Source of the DNA: Girardinichthys multiradiatus
Lineage: Eukaryota; Chordata; Actinopteri; Cyprinodontiformes; Goodeidae
Direction of reading: 5' to 3'
Length of the DNA: 64,000 bases
NCBI RefSeq assembly: GCF_021462225.1
Contig: NC_061806.1
Coordinates: 27,052,144 to 27,116,143 of the forward strand
Positions within the stretch are counted from its first letter, which is position 1. The number at the start of each line of letters is the position of its first letter. This document shows positions 22,523-35,539 of this stretch, piece by piece. The position numbers and the translations under genes are program-made. Below the pieces are notes generated by a model, which saw nothing but the letters and a program-made list of their open reading frames with translations, searched no databases and was not told the origin of the DNA.

Positions 22523-23487
22523 ATCCAGCATGCAGATAGGGTGAATCTTCATCAGTGCTGACAACATTTTGTAGCATGAGTCTAAGTAGTGATAGAGTTG
22601 GGTCATTGCCAACTATGTAGTAGTGCTGCACATGTGCTATATGACAAGAGCTGTTGTGACAATGAGGCAGGATATTGCAATTTTTTTTTTTTTTTGGTTT
22701 ATCTGTTGATAACATTGTTCATCCTACATTGTTAAACTTGTAATAGGGTTATGTCAGAGAGATATTTTCTTCTTGCATCATGTCTTCCTATGGCTTTCAA
22801 ATTAAGAGTAGATCAACAATATAGGGATAGCTGTAGTGGAAAATTTGTGATTCATATTTTATTTCAAAAAATTGCCTTCTAGTCTGAAATTTAAATACAT
22901 TTCAGGTTTTATATGGCACCAGCTCTCAATCAATGTACGTTTTTTCTAAGATAAACAGGTCTAGTTCATTTCTAATTCTATTGAATTAATACAGTTCACC
23001 ATCAAAATCAAATAAATAAAGAAAGTGACTTAATTATTTAGTAATTTATTATTTATTTCTTGTTTCTTGGTGTTATAAAGTGCCCATTACAAATATACAA
23101 ATTCACTAACCGTGTTCTCTCTTTGATCTTTTTTTTAAATTCGTAACGTTTGTTGTTTTTACTGTCATAACTGTTTAATCCAAACAAAGAATAAGTCCCT
23201 TCCTTTCAAATCAGTTCAATATCTCCTATTACTCTTGTTCTTTTTTCCCAAAAAAATGATGCTCTATATATATTTCATCCTCTCGTCTTTCAACTTCTAC
23301 TTCTTCTCATGATAATTAGGACGGAGGAAATAGAAAAGCAAACCAATAGGAGTAATGTTCGCTTTTCGGTAATTGTAATTACAGTACTGTGGGTTATGGG
23401 TTTTGGAAAAAAAAAGTAGATGTTTTACTACGAATTTGCACAGCCCCAACAATTTATCTTTTTTTTCCCCTGAAACCAAGTGATACG
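22520..23487. other. Unassigned AT-rich DNA
   Basis: Contains a T homopolymer near 22681-22695. Nothing else recognised. Confidence 0.4.
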
Positions 23488-23650
23488 TCCACCTATCCAT
23501 TTTCTAATTGTCCCAGAAAGGCTGTTTTGTAAATCTGGTTTTCAAAAGACAAAAGGTAGGGTACAGCTTGGACAGGTCATCAGTCTATCACAGGCTTACT
23601 ATGCACACACACAAAAACCCCTTAGGACAATTTATTTTGGAAATGCAATT
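23488..23650 (-). mobile_element. SINE distal body and tail, minus strand (same family as 8931-9105)
   Basis: Plus-strand text GTCCACCTATCCATTTTCTA corresponds, on the minus strand, to an AGAAAATGGAT-type tail. It is followed by GGACAGGTCATCAGTCTATC and CCCCTTAGGACAATTTATTT, the distal body of the repeat whose head is at 8931-9105. The GGATGG-like tail resembles the GATG tail on the RTE LINE fragment at 30346, suggesting RTE-driven copying (inference). The head is missing. Confidence 0.6.
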
Positions 23651-23989
23651 CCACACTTTTTTACCCCCAGATTTCTAGATTTTTAACAGTTTAAGTACAA
23701 AACGTATTTTGAAAATGCAGTAGATGAGCTATATTGTCTAAATATTAAAAAATTCATGAAATAACAGGACACTGTAATAGCAGCTTTTCATTCTGTACTG
23801 CTATGCAGGTCTAACTTACAGCAGTTCTCATTTCAAAATTTATGATGTATAGATTTCTAAGGACTGATTATCTAAAACAAAGTATGAGAATATTGATAAA
23901 TATTTTTATTTGTTTAAACAATGAAAAAAAGTACTTTCAATGCTTTTTGTGGCCTCTTTAGATCACATTCAGCTTAAGAGCTCTATGTT
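23651..23989. other. Unassigned AT-rich DNA
   Basis: No gene or repeat family recognised. Confidence 0.4.
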
Positions 23990-23991
23990 TA

Positions 23992-24392
23992 CAGGTGCAT
24001 CTCATTTATGTGATTTTATGTAGATTAATTTGGAATAGTAATATTTCAAACATTTGATGATTATGCCTTACAGTTAATGAAAACCCAAAACTCACTTGCC
24101 CAAAATATTTGAATACACGATCTAAAAAAATGTTTAGATTTAAAGATTTTTATTTCACAGATTTTATGTAGTGATCTTAACAATAATGGGATCCAGCAGC
24201 AGGCAGTCATTTATATCTTCCATACGGAAGGTAAGCGACAAACGTTTAAAAAAGACGGCTATTCACAGAATGCGGTATCCAAACATCCTAATGGAAAGTG
24301 GAGTGGAAGGAAAAAGTGTGGTAGAAAAAGGGGCACAAGCAACATTGATAATTCCAGTTTTCAGAGGGTTTTGAAGCAAAGCTCACTTAGAA
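23992..24392 (+). mobile_element. Left-end fragment of a Tc1 element, family H
   Basis: CAGGTGCATCTCATTTATGT follows TA (23990-23991). A central AATGAAAACCCAAAACTC block resembles part of the family D inverted repeat, so the two families are related. From about 24190 the sequence matches the 5' part of a transposase gene, e.g. AGTGGAAGGAAAAAGTGTGG and TAGAAAAAGGGGCACAAGC, paralogous to the basic region of the 334-residue protein at 7637-8641. Frame indels and loss of everything after about 24392 make it dead. Confidence 0.75.
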
Positions 24393-27300
24393 GATGAAAG
24401 ATTAAGCTATAAGGCATAATTATCAAAATAAACTGAAATAAACGCCGAAGAGATGTCATGCAAACATTCAGAGAGAGAACATTTTAAAGCAGTCTTGAAA
24501 GGCCCTGGCTGGAATTTTAAGCCTGAACCTCTTTGCTGCTATAAAACAATCCTAATATCTGTGACATTATGCAGCCAGAATGGTACAAAGGTTGATTATT
24601 TTGTTTTTATATTACAGAGTTTGAAATGTGAAATTTCGTGAAAACGGTCACAGACTATTACTTGATAATGCCAAGTAGTCAAATATTACCTCAAGAACAC
24701 TAAGAACACTTTCTGATTAGAAACTGAGGACTGATTCTAAAGTAAACCTGAGTATCCATCTATCTGTAGTCAACATGCAATAATGAGGAGCACAGAGCTA
24801 GTGTTGCAGGAAAGATTCAGCTGCAAACTGCTCAATTTGTGACATTTGTCTCATTGTCGATGCCAACCCTTAATGACATGCATCTGCTTTTTTTTTTTCA
24901 TTGTTCATTTAAAATTTTGTTAGGATGCTCCTGAAACATTCACTTCGCTTCTAAACGCTGAATGACTTGAAGAAATAACCTAGCTGGAGGCACTGTTGGA
25001 TCAGCTGAAAAAGAGATGGAAAAAACAAAAAAGCTGTCAAAAGGCATTTTTGAAATCTTTCAGATCCACATACACATGGAGACATTAACAAAGCGCATTC
25101 AGCTCTTACCAGTAAAAGAGTGGTATGTCCACAAACCACATGTTGGCCTGTGTACTATTATTCTGTGATGTACAGATAAATAGTGAGTCAAACCTTATGA
25201 GTCCTTATGTTCAACTTACTGCAGTTAAGAAAATGTCAGGGTTTTTTTTTGTTTTACAATAATAAAGCTGAAAAGGTATTTTGCAAAAAAGACCAATAAC
25301 ATTCAGTGGTTTGGCCCACACAGAAGATTTTGTTAAAACTGTGTATTGGCAACACTTTTATTATAAAACGCTTTTGTTGTTATTACAACATTACTCCAAA
25401 TATGGATTTATTTATACAAGTCTTGAAAGATACAGTATTAAAAAGTTTTTTTAGTGTACTCAGTCAGAATGCAGTTCGTATCCATGTCAAAGCAAATCAT
25501 TTAGGATTAAACTTTCATGGTTTTTGTTGCACCACGTTTTTAAAATTTAATGCCAGTGTGATGCACAGTGAAGCCAATTCAAAATGATTTCTACCCACTT
25601 TGTGCACGGGAGGTTTCAATAATGAAACTATGTCAAATATTCTATCTGACATGCTGTTTTCAAATCCAGAAACACGGAGCCGTCAAAGTTTGCGATATTA
25701 CTGCAGAAAGTAATTTTGTTACATTTCTAACAATCATAGGTGAGAAAGAGTAATACATTCTGGTTTTCTTTTAAAGTACTCTGGGATCTCTTTTTTCCAT
25801 TCCAGCTTGCTGGATGCATATTTTGTTACTAATTCCAGTTGCTGAGTCCTCTTCTACAGAAACTGTGACAATGTGCAGAGCGGCAGAAAAGATAAAAAAT
25901 GGTTTGCAAAAACAAAGTAAAATAATGTGACATAATGCTTATTACAGTTATAATCCTGTCTTCTAAACTAAATATATTTTATTTAGTGGAGAAATAATAG
26001 TAGTAAAATGCTCATTCTACAAAATATTGCAGCTTTTTCTGTTGCATTCAGCTTGATATATGCTGATGAATTAGTCTGTCTGCTTTGGTAGGCATCCTGC
26101 TATCATCTAGCATACATATTGCTCATGGATTGTGTTACCCCAATTATTGTGATGGGTGGAGCTTCTTTAGTCTCACTTTAGTGGTTTCAAAACATATTAC
26201 ATTCTACAATGGTACCAATAACCATGCCTAGTTTTAACTGCAGAACAAGGAAAAATACTATTTCTTTACAATTTTTTGACAGGAAAAAAAACCCAGTTTT
26301 TCCTTGGTCTTCCCCAGCCAGTTCATAATGTTCCCCTCACACTTACTTTGTTTGGTATTTAACTTTTCAGCATTTTTCAGCAAAACTTTCAACCACATGA
26401 CTGAACTTCTCTTGAATGATCATCTGTGTCACTGTGTCTGTTTGAGTGAGTGTCTTAGAACATGAATCTTTATGCATGTGCCTCTCTGTGTGTGTGGGTG
26501 TGTGGGCGTGTGTGCGTTTCAGAGAAAATGGAACTAAGGTTGCTGCCGATATTGGTATTGTGGCACTATGCCAATCTCATTAGCTTAGCATGCAGTGGGC
26601 AGTCTGCCCAGATAGTGACTGTGTGTATGTGTGCGTGTTTGCGTGTCGGTGTCTGGGAGCATCAGCCACAGTAAATGCTACCACTGTTGCTGATGGTTTC
26701 AATAACTGTATTTAAAAAAAGAGAGAAAGGGAGAGCCTGTAAAGAGAGATACTTTGTAAGGAAAGAAAGAGGTAGAGCAGAGGAATCTAAAGATGTTGCC
26801 AGAAAAAAAAAAAAGAGGATGGATGTGTAGTGATGTTCAAAACAAAAGGTTCAACGGTAATTCTTATACTGTAACACTGGTCATTGATACAGCTAAGTGC
26901 CTGACACCGGAAGCTGTGTGTGTCTGCATTAGTGAGAGGTTGTGGATGTATAAGACAGAGAACACACGAGCTGGAGAGGATATAAAGTGACTGACTGTGT
27001 AATTGGTGGTCTGACATTAGCTGTCTGCATGCCTACAATATCCACAGAGCTGATTCAGAGAGGAAAGAGAAGGAAGGAGGGAGTTGTGACGTAACTGGAA
27101 GTCTGTGAGAGTGTGTTGGAGGTGAGAATGACTTAAATAAGGAAAGAGAACGATTGATTTCTATTCATAGTTACAGACTAGTCAGTGTTAAGAATTCAGT
27201 CAGTCTTTTTCAACGGTTACACAAACAGATAGAAGAATCATGACTTATGTTGTGGATATCAGCAGGAGGTGTTTGATTTTACTATCGTCATGCCAAACAA

Positions 27301-27506
27301 AGTTTAGGCAGTTTTTTAGATCTTTTTATACCTTGTCAGTTTGTGTCGCTGCTGTTCCTTTTGGATGGACTGTAAGAAGAAAGTGCAGATTTTTAACACG
27401 AAAAAACATTTTTAAGAACGGCAATGGATAAGCTGTCATTAAATCCTAAAAAAAAAAAAGGGTAAAAGACAAAACAATAAGGTGTCATCATCGACTTAGA
27501 CATCAT
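24393..27506. other. Unassigned non-coding stretch
   Basis: Contains GT-rich simple sequence near 26480-26515 and 26620-26650, and purine-rich DNA near 26715-26815 and 27050-27125. The open frames in it are short, low-complexity and unsupported. Confidence 0.4.
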
Positions 27507-27544
27507 ATATTATGTTAATATATTAACATATATTAACATAATAT
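27507..27544. repeat. AT-rich perfect inverted repeat
   Basis: Arms ATATTATGTTAAT (27507-27519) and ATTAACATAATAT (27532-27544) flank a 12-bp loop that itself contains a TTAATATATTAA palindrome. Capable of cruciform formation. Confidence 0.85.
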
Positions 27545-27689
27545 GTTAATAACTATATTATTAACATAGCCAGCATAAAATATTCCCTATCAAAACAGAA
27601 ACAAGAAAAATGTGTGCATGTTTTTTTTTTTTTTTTCAGTAGGTTAATGATGTTATTTACTGTCTGTGTAAAAAAAATACATTAATTAA

Positions 27690-27925
27690 TCAGGATGCTG
27701 CAGCTTATCAGAAATGTTCCTGCCAGGATCCTGACCAACATCAGGAATATATATCATATCACCACCAGTTTTTAAATCACTACAACTGGTCCCTGTGTGT
27801 AAAAAAAACTCTTTTAAATCTTGTTACTGGTCTACAAGGCACTGAATGGTCTTGGATTACTTCTGGTTCCTAGGGACCACCCTTTCGCCGTACCTGAGCT
27901 GGTTCTAACACATATAAGCAGTTCA
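27690..27925 (+). mobile_element. LINE 3' fragment with KALNGL motif (Rex1/CR1-like)
   Basis: With small indels the plus strand encodes the common C-terminal reverse-transcriptase segment QNAAARL, then ILTNI, YHITPVFKSLHWLPVC, FKILLLVYKALNGLG. This segment precedes the final domain in Rex1/CR1-like LINEs of fish. It is cut off at about 27925, where a different LINE type begins. Non-functional. Confidence 0.65.
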
Positions 27926-28340
27926 GATGAAGGCCCAGCAGAGACTGCACTTCATGCGGCAACTCAAGAAGTACAACCTTCCACAGGAGCTGCACAGCCG
28001 CCACTATGTGGTTGGGCTCAGCCACAAAACAGGACAGTTCCAGACTGCAATGAACAATTAGGTTCTTCAGAAAGGACCATCTGGGCTAACCTTTCCTCCA
28101 TCCAGGACTTGTACAGGGCAGCTAACATCTTTGCAGTCCTCAGACATCCTAGACAAAAACTGTTTAGACTTTTACCTTCAGGTCTGTGCTACAGAGTGTT
28201 TTTAAATCCAGCCACCACAGAGACAGTTCCTTTCCCCAGGCTGTCTCTCTGATGAATACAATGAACACCTCACAGTCAGAGTAGTCAGCTACTTTGCTGT
28301 GAAACAAAATAAGCATATTTGCACTACCACAACCTGGCTT
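27926..28340 (+). mobile_element. LINE 3' fragment, CR1/L2-like, fused to the preceding fragment
   Basis: Starts with AQQRLHFMRQLKKYNLPQEL (about 27929-27988) and ends with LPSGLCYRVFLNPATTETVP and FPRLSL (about 28173-28250). These blocks are the C-terminal segment of a reverse-transcriptase frame of the same broad group as the LINE at 11.6 kb. A short deletion and frameshifts separate them. The 3' end is uncertain. Confidence 0.65.
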
Positions 28341-30345
28341 TCTTTTTTTCTTCTTCTTCAGATAAAAAAATGACTGAACAAACACATACATGTACATACT
28401 GTTCCTTTATTTTATTGCTCGGGTCATCAGAGGCCTGCTCACTTAATGTCTCCAGTACCAAAACTATACATAGGAACTATTTAGTTTTTATGGTCCATAG
28501 CTCTATCTTATGCATTATTGGTACCATATGAATAAATTTGCCTTGCTTAAATGTTACGCTGTCCAAATAAATATCTCACGGAAAATGTTAATCTATACAG
28601 TCCATACAGACTTATGTTTTTTCCCTCCTTTTAGTTAACATTATTACCCATCCATTAATCCATCTAGCCATCCTAGGTACAGGTGCTCACATTTAAATTT
28701 CTGGAAGCCAAGCCAAGGATTTGGACAGAGGCCGAATGCAGTGAGATGACCATGATGGTGTGCTGGAGAAGGATGATAGGATAATTGATTGTTTAAATAA
28801 CCACTTAACTTAATCAACTTAATTAAGTCACAAACCACACCTGTGGAAACACCTGCTTTGTGTGTGTCCATATTCCTGGCTCAGTCAGGCTTCAAGCTCA
28901 AGGAAATCAGCTGAAAGAGCATTACAGGCTGTCCAGCTAATACCTCAGTGGGGTACAATTTAATATTTCATATCATCTGTGTTAATCCTTGTAATAAGTG
29001 TACGTATCTATAGTTAATCTGTAGCAAACTCATAGGATTACACGCAGACCGTGATTAACCTGTATAACTACCCAAACAGGAGTGGTGCATTCTTGGCAGA
29101 GCACGTGCATTTTAAGAACAGATCAGAAAAACAAACATTTTTACAAACCATACACATTAAGTGGTAATTTCTAGTTCTTTATTTGACTCCTGAATGTCCC
29201 GCTGAAACCAAGGCAGTTAAAACAATTAAAAACAGCATTTAGACGCAATAAAACCCCCCATTAAAACAAATGCTAAAGAAAATCTTTCAAATAACACTTA
29301 GGCTGGAGTATCTTTCACTAAGTGCCTCCATGGAGAGCGATGCTGATGAAATCCTTTAGAATAACATTTAGATTATTCCACACTAAAAATTTCTCATAGA
29401 TGCAAATATTAAATAAATAACTCCTGAGTAGCACTTAGATGATAAATACCACACTGATATAGCATACTGTAACTGATAAGGTCACTATACTGTAAGGAAA
29501 GACCTGAGGCAGATGTGTTTATGATGTAAATGATGCATAGTAGATGGATTTATTGATTGATTATTGATGATTAAGAAAGTCAAAGTATTGCCAGTGCATG
29601 TGTGACAGTAAATAGCTTTAGAGCAAGCCTGTTTAATTGACTGAGAAGTTAAGGAGCTAAATGTACTTTCTATATCATCTGGGGTTCACATGGAAACGTT
29701 AAAAAGTGAGGATTTTACATTTACCCGCTAATTTGTCTGAATGCTAAACTTCCTGTGGCTGAAGTGTTAGGAAACGGTTGCTAATTCTCACATCCAACCG
29801 CGTATAAAGAAACATCAACATTTATTTTGAGCTGTGAACTGCTGAGTTAAATATCTCTTTGGCACTTGAGCTGCTAGGTGCTTCACAGCGTTCACAGCTA
29901 GGCGCTAACTATGCCCGTTTACTCTTTGGCACTGCAAATAGCGAACAAATTTGTTTAAAATTGCAGCCTGTTGCAGCCCCACATTTTAATGGCCATTCGC
30001 ATTGGCACTTGGAACAAAAAAAGAAACAGCTAAAACCAGTTAGATTCTGGCTTTTGCCTTTAGTAGGGAAAATAAAATTTGCACTCATGTCTGGGTCAGA
30101 TGGCAGCAGTAGCAGCATAGAAATGTATGAACACCATTTTGATCAACTGCATATTTAATGATGGAAGCCTGACAATAATAGTTTTCATCCATTTTTTCTG
30201 CCTGTTTCCTCTTTTGGCACATTTTACTTCTTTTGGCTACTGGTTGAATATCATTTATTAAATGCTTTGTTCATAGACATTTAGGGTGTGGATGAAAGAC
30301 TTTTCTTCAGAGACTTCTCCAAGTCTCATTAGGCGAAAGACAATA
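28341..30345. other. Unassigned non-coding stretch
   Basis: AT-rich. No gene, RNA or repeat family recognised. Confidence 0.4.
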
Positions 30346-30925
30346 TATCCATCCATCCATCCATCTTCTGTTAATCCAAGATCTGGTTTGCAGGGCGACA
30401 GGTTAAGAGGAGACCCTTGTCCTGAAGATGCCAATACCATTCCCAGGCCAGAAAGGAAACCCCTCCAATGTATTCTGGGCATTCCATGGGTTCTCCTTCC
30501 ATTGGTATGTGCCCTAGATAAATTCTGATCAGAACCCTGAGCCAAATTAACAGTGGTTATACCCTGAGTCTCCCCAGGATGACCGAGCTCCTCACCCTCC
30601 TTTATAAGGCACCGCCCAGGCCCCCAACAGAGGAAGTTTATATCAGCTGCTTGTATCAGGGATCTCTTGATCCATATCTTTTGACCATAGGTGAGGATTG
30701 GTTCACAGACTGATTGGTAAATTAAGAGCTTTACTTTTTGGCCTCTTTCTAAACTATAACAGACTAAAGCCACCCCTGCCTAACAACTCAAAGCCCAATC
30801 TGTCTATCCGCCTCCTGCTATACCCTACCGTCATTAGTGAACAATACACCGAGATACTTGAGCTCATCTGTTTGAGAAAATGGCTGACCACTCCTTTCCA
30901 GTTGAGAACCACGGCCTAAGAGAGA
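30346..30925 (-). mobile_element. RTE/Rex3-like LINE, 5'-truncated 3' end with GATG tail, minus strand
   Basis: Minus-strand reading gives TYGQKIW after KVKLLIYQSVCEPIL, and farther on GHPGETQG and GRRTHGMPRIHWRGFLSGLG, a decayed version of the C-terminal segment seen intact at 36430-36824. Upstream, CTCAAGTATCTCGGTGTATT encodes the FKYLG-type block. The 3' end is a run of GATG units (plus-strand CATC repeats at 30347-30365), which I recall as the hallmark 3' tail of Rex3/RTE elements. It is 5'-truncated at about 30925, the usual outcome of aborted reverse transcription. Confidence 0.75.
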
Positions 30926-32379
30926 CTGACTCATGTATATTCCTAAGTTATAAATTGCTTCAGACTATTTTGTTGAGTTTGTTATAATTCAGTTCTTACA
31001 ATTACAAAAACCACAGATTGTTTGGTGATCTACTTGAATATGAATATACAAATACTATGCCAGAAAATTTTGATTGGATAATCTCTCCTTCCATTGTCCT
31101 TCATAGGCATGAAAGCTTCTTGACTTGGCTGCAGTCTACACACAAAAAGAAATGTGAATTTCTAAATAAAGAAAGGGCTCCTTTCTTAGTCTCACATGTA
31201 CTTCAACATGCTCAATGCCTGCAGCAACACAGGGTTCTAGGCATGAAAACCTCAATGGACTGGAAAGAAGATATGGTTCTTTAGAGGGCATGGGGAGAAA
31301 AAGGCATTTTACATGGATGCACACAGAGACATGCACAAACAGAAAAAGCATGCTGAAATACTTAACACTTGGACATAACCACCACTGCTTTGCTTTGAAC
31401 ATTGTGTCTGTTGGAGATGGCTCCTGCGATAGCAGAGGGTGCTACAGTTATGATAAGAGTGCCGAATAGAGCAAGAGACAGAGCACCAAATGTCAGAAAA
31501 AGAATTTACTGCTCTGAAGGAAAAAGAAATCAACATTTCTGTTTGTAATGTTTTTTTTGGCACCCAGGTGTTCCTTTCCTCCCGTGACCTCAATTTCACA
31601 GCGTCTTTTAAAACATTACTTATCCCAGAAAGGTTCTGCTTAACAAGCACGCTTTTAGACAGTGAAGTTTTTCTTCGTTTTAACACTGCCAAATATATTT
31701 AGACCTGGGGGCTGCCCAGTACAACCACAGTTTTCTACCTTTGACATTTTTGACAAAGCATTCGTTGGTTGTGCTTACCGGCAAATGGAAGCGAGCAGTT
31801 CAGGCATGGGAGGGTGCCTCAGCGAACATTTCGAATGTAAGGATTTTCCCACCTTTACTTGAAAATTCACACATATTTTCTCACTGTCTGTTCCATGTAC
31901 TCACCATTCCCACTGGCACACATATGCACCTTTTAATCTCTGAGTGCTGGTCATGGGCATTCTATTTTGCCATTATTCAAATTGATGCAACACTTTTGTA
32001 AATCATATTTAAAGACAAATATGAGACACTATTTAAATTTAAGGTGATCTGATTACAAAATTAGTAATTAGACAAAGCATAACATATATTTGTCTGATTT
32101 GAGCCTGCAATGTCTAACAGTTGTAATCTCACAAAGATAAAGCAGGCTCTTGCAAGGTGTATATATTTTTCTTGCACATTGTGAAAACCGACTGAATTGA
32201 ATGTGTGTTAAAACGCTCATGAACAATCACATTTATTCTCCCGTTAAGGCATCTATCTAAATTTTTGTATGTGTGTAGGTGTATCTGTTTTATTTATGAG
32301 CCTACTGTGAATTGTTTGACACTGAATCTGCGAAAAATCAGCTTTCACTTGATACAAAGGGTTAGCAAGAGAAAAATGA
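30926..32379. other. Unassigned non-coding stretch
   Basis: Several short open frames on both strands (for example 31309-31692 minus) lack domain character. Nothing else recognised. Confidence 0.4.
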
Positions 32380-33518
32380 TCTTTTCACATGTCCACAATG
32401 AACATTGCATTAACTTCAATGTTTTTTTTATTGGGATTTTTTGTGATAGGCCAACACAATGTAGTCCATAATTCTGAAGTGAAAAGAGAAGAATACATGG
32501 TTTGCAAAACTACAAATAAAACTCACATAAAAGTGTGTCAATTATTTATATTTTCCCCCTTTTACTCTGACAGCCTGAAATAAAATACGCTGTTACCATC
32601 TGTATAATTTTGTGTGTGTAAATAAAGTAATAAAGTTGTATTGTTGTAAGCAGAGTTAGGCTATAAAACAATATTCCAACCTTTAACATCTCACAGAAGT
32701 CTGTTTAATACATCATCTGAAAATCCAAAGAGTATGGCACAACTGCTAACCTACCAAGACATGACCTTCCACTTAAACTGACAGACTGAGCAAGGACACC
32801 ATTAATCTGAGAGGCAGCCAAGTGGTGCATAATTACTCTTGAGGAGCTGCAGACATCCACAGCTCAGGTGGAAGAATCTGTTAACAGGTGATCGTTTTGA
32901 TGCCGAAACATGGTGGCGGCAGCAACAGTATGTGGGGGTGATTTTCTTCAGGAGGGACAGGGAAACTGGACAGTGTAAATAAGAAGATGGAGAGACTAAA
33001 CACATAACAAACCTGGAGGAATACCTGTTACAGACTGCAAACAATTTGAGACTAGGGGCAAAAGTTAACCTTCTTGCTGTACAATGACTCCACATATACA
33101 GCCAGATCTACATTAAAATGAATATGATCCAAGCATGTCTTTGTGTTAAAATCACCCAATTAAACTGAGACTGTTTCAACGAAGCAGTCAACTACTTAAT
33201 CATTTTACAAAGATGAGACAAACATTTTAGTCTCTAGATGTACAAAGATGTAAGAGAAACACAAAAAGACTTGCAGCTGTAATTGCAGCTTAAGGACGTT
33301 CTAAAAAGTATGGCTCTGTGGGGTGTAACATAAAAACATGGCACACTTTACAGATTTACATTTGTAATAAATATTTTCCTTACTTTTTCCACAATGGTGC
33401 TTTACTTTGTGTTACTCCGCCACATAAAATCCTAATCAAATATAGTGAAGTTTGTAGATGCAATAAGACAAAATCCAAAAACAATTAATGGGGTATAAAT
33501 AATTTTGCAATGGCTATA
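32380..33518 (+). mobile_element. Tc1/mariner element, family B, near full span but decayed
   Basis: Left region TTATTGGGATTTTTTGTGAT and right region TAAATAATTTTGCAATGGCT are decayed mirror ends of a fish Tc1 family (the right one with CACATAAAATCCTAATCAAA inside it). Between them are gene relics: GTATGGCACAACTGCTAACC and ACCTACCAAGACATGACC, ATTAATCTGAGAGGCAGCCA, AAACATGGTGGCGGCAGCA (the catalytic-domain HGGGS stretch), and CTTGCAGCTGTAATTGCAGC near the C-terminus. Large parts of the catalytic core are missing and no frame is open. Ends are approximate, and the expected TA duplication is not certain because the termini have mutated. Confidence 0.75.
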
Positions 33519-34489
33519 TAAACCTCTGACGACTGACATTAAAAAGCCCACATATGTTAAAGACACATGCATCCATGCACATTTTTCATGTTTCTCCACA
33601 TCAGGTCAGCTTTATAAACAATTACTGAGACATGTATGATAAAACATACAGATTCACATGAAAGACAACACACACACAGAGAGCACGTCTCCACCCTGCA
33701 GCGCCATCCCTAACAAGTCAAAACAATGTGGCAGAGCTGACAGCTTGCATTAGACCACTAGGCCTTTAAAAGACCAAGAGTCTATGTGTCTTTCCACATG
33801 TGTGTACGTGTGTGTGTTTGCACGTAAGTGTTTGCTGTGAGTCACCCTTACAGATAAATGTCAGGGGTTAGTGTAAAGTCAATGTCTTAAGAGTTGCCAA
33901 AAGCTTACAGTTCTTTTTCGCAATGATTTCACAGTTATTAGGTTACACCCAAAAACAGTTAGCTGTTGAGATACATATTTTAAGAAATTACCTGGAAGAT
34001 GGTGTTAGCTCAAATCTAAGTAATTTATACCAATTAACTTTGCATGTTTATTTTTGGTGTTTGACCATGCTAGGTCAATAAAGAGAACGGTCTTTAACGG
34101 CAGTTGGATTTTGTTTAGAGAAAGATAGAATGTTGTTTAGATGTTACAATTTGATTTGCATGTAACCAAATGCATTGAGTAGCTGACCCCAAAGACTTTC
34201 ATAGTGATTGTATAATTTTTTTTTCCTTTTCTGGGTGGTCAGTCTGTGGTGATAACAGTGGTTTGTGCTCGGTGTCCACATTTGTGACACCCCCTTGGTC
34301 TCCTCCCTCCTGGCTTCAGCACACTACTGTAATTAAGGACAGAGACTGATCATGCCACAGTCACCCTCAGCTGTTACTATTCCTTGTTCCTTTACATTAA
34401 CTCTTCTATACAGAAAAGATATAATCACAACCCAAAATTACATGCTCAGAAAAAGTTATCACTTTCTCATAAGCTTGTTGCTGATTTTC
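33519..34489. other. Unassigned AT-rich DNA
   Basis: Contains short CA/GT simple sequence near 33668-33682 and 33797-33818. Nothing else recognised. Confidence 0.4.
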
Positions 34490-35110
34490 TTGTACCTTAT
34501 TGCAGCACTTTGCAAATTTACAGATTTGTAGATATTTGGTCTAGTCCAAAGTGGTGGGGAGGGTGAAGTGGAAGAAATTGTTTGTAAATAGGTGTGCTTT
34601 CTAGATATTAGATAGTTTGGGGGATTGGTTGGATACATAGTTTGATTGGATGGTTGGTGGTTTGATTAATTGGTTGCTTGTGATCTGTATGACAGATAAG
34701 AACAAGAAATCTGATAACTTTTTCCTGGGTTAAAATAGATCAGGTAGATGTCACATTTGTCCACTACAAACTAAGTTTTACAGCTTTTTGCAGCTCCACA
34801 GTTCTATAAAAAAATTGGTCTTGCTCTCAGTGGTGGAGAGGCTGACAAAAAAGAAATTGTTTATGTGGACAGTTGTGCTTTATAGACATCATGAGTTAAG
34901 ATCTGGAGTGAGTAATTGAATGTATGGTTTGCTGGTTGATTGGTTTGATGGATGGATGGATTGATTGGTGGTTTGGTTGGAAGGATGGTTTGATTGATGG
35001 TTATTTTTCCAGACAAGTGTGCTCTATAGCTATCTTGAGCTAAGATCAGAGTTGTCTAATTTATTGGATTGGTTGGTAGTGTGTTTGGTGGGTTGGTTAG
35101 TCGCTTGAAA
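34490..35110. repeat. Diverged tandem repeat with GGTTGATTGG-type cores
   Basis: Two units repeat with an offset of 279 bp. GAAATTGTTTGTAAATAGG at 34574 recurs as GAAATTGTTTATGTGGAC at 34853, and GTGGTGGGGAGG at 34551 recurs as GTGGTGGAGAGG at 34830. A third, partial unit starts with GACAAGTGTGCTCTATAGC near 35013, about 145 bp farther on. Each unit ends in a degenerate TTGGTTGATTGGATGG-like run (34610-34680, 34930-35000, 35060-35100). No protein is encoded. Confidence 0.75.
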
Positions 35111-35539
35111 TATGTCTGACAAATGGAAAGATGACCAATCTCCGGGAAATAATTAACTTAATGTTATGCAAAACCATTTATGACTCAGAAGACTGCTCCT
35201 TTTATTGTAAGTTAGCACACTTACATCCCCCAAAGTACTTTGAAGACATTTAGAGAACAGGAAATGCTCTAAGTCATTAATTAACTATTTTATATACTCT
35301 TTTAATTTAAACTTTGTTGTAAAAATGACATGTTATTTGAGCAAAAAATAGAAACATTTTATTTTCTCTTGGTGGCTTTGGACAGTTCACTGATTATTTT
35401 GTAAACTAAGTCTCACACCAAGTGTAGGTTTGTGTTTTATGTACATTTCTTTCTCTTTTTTTCTACTATTTGGTTAGCTTTAGGGTAAAAAAACATCCAA
35501 CTTGATTAGGATGAGGAAAGGCACAACAATTTGTAGTCT
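35111..35539. other. Unassigned AT-rich DNA
   Basis: No gene or repeat recognised. Confidence 0.4.

Noticed and set aside
31309..31692. 127-codon minus-strand open frame
   Set aside because: No recognisable domain or exon-like conservation signal; could be chance.
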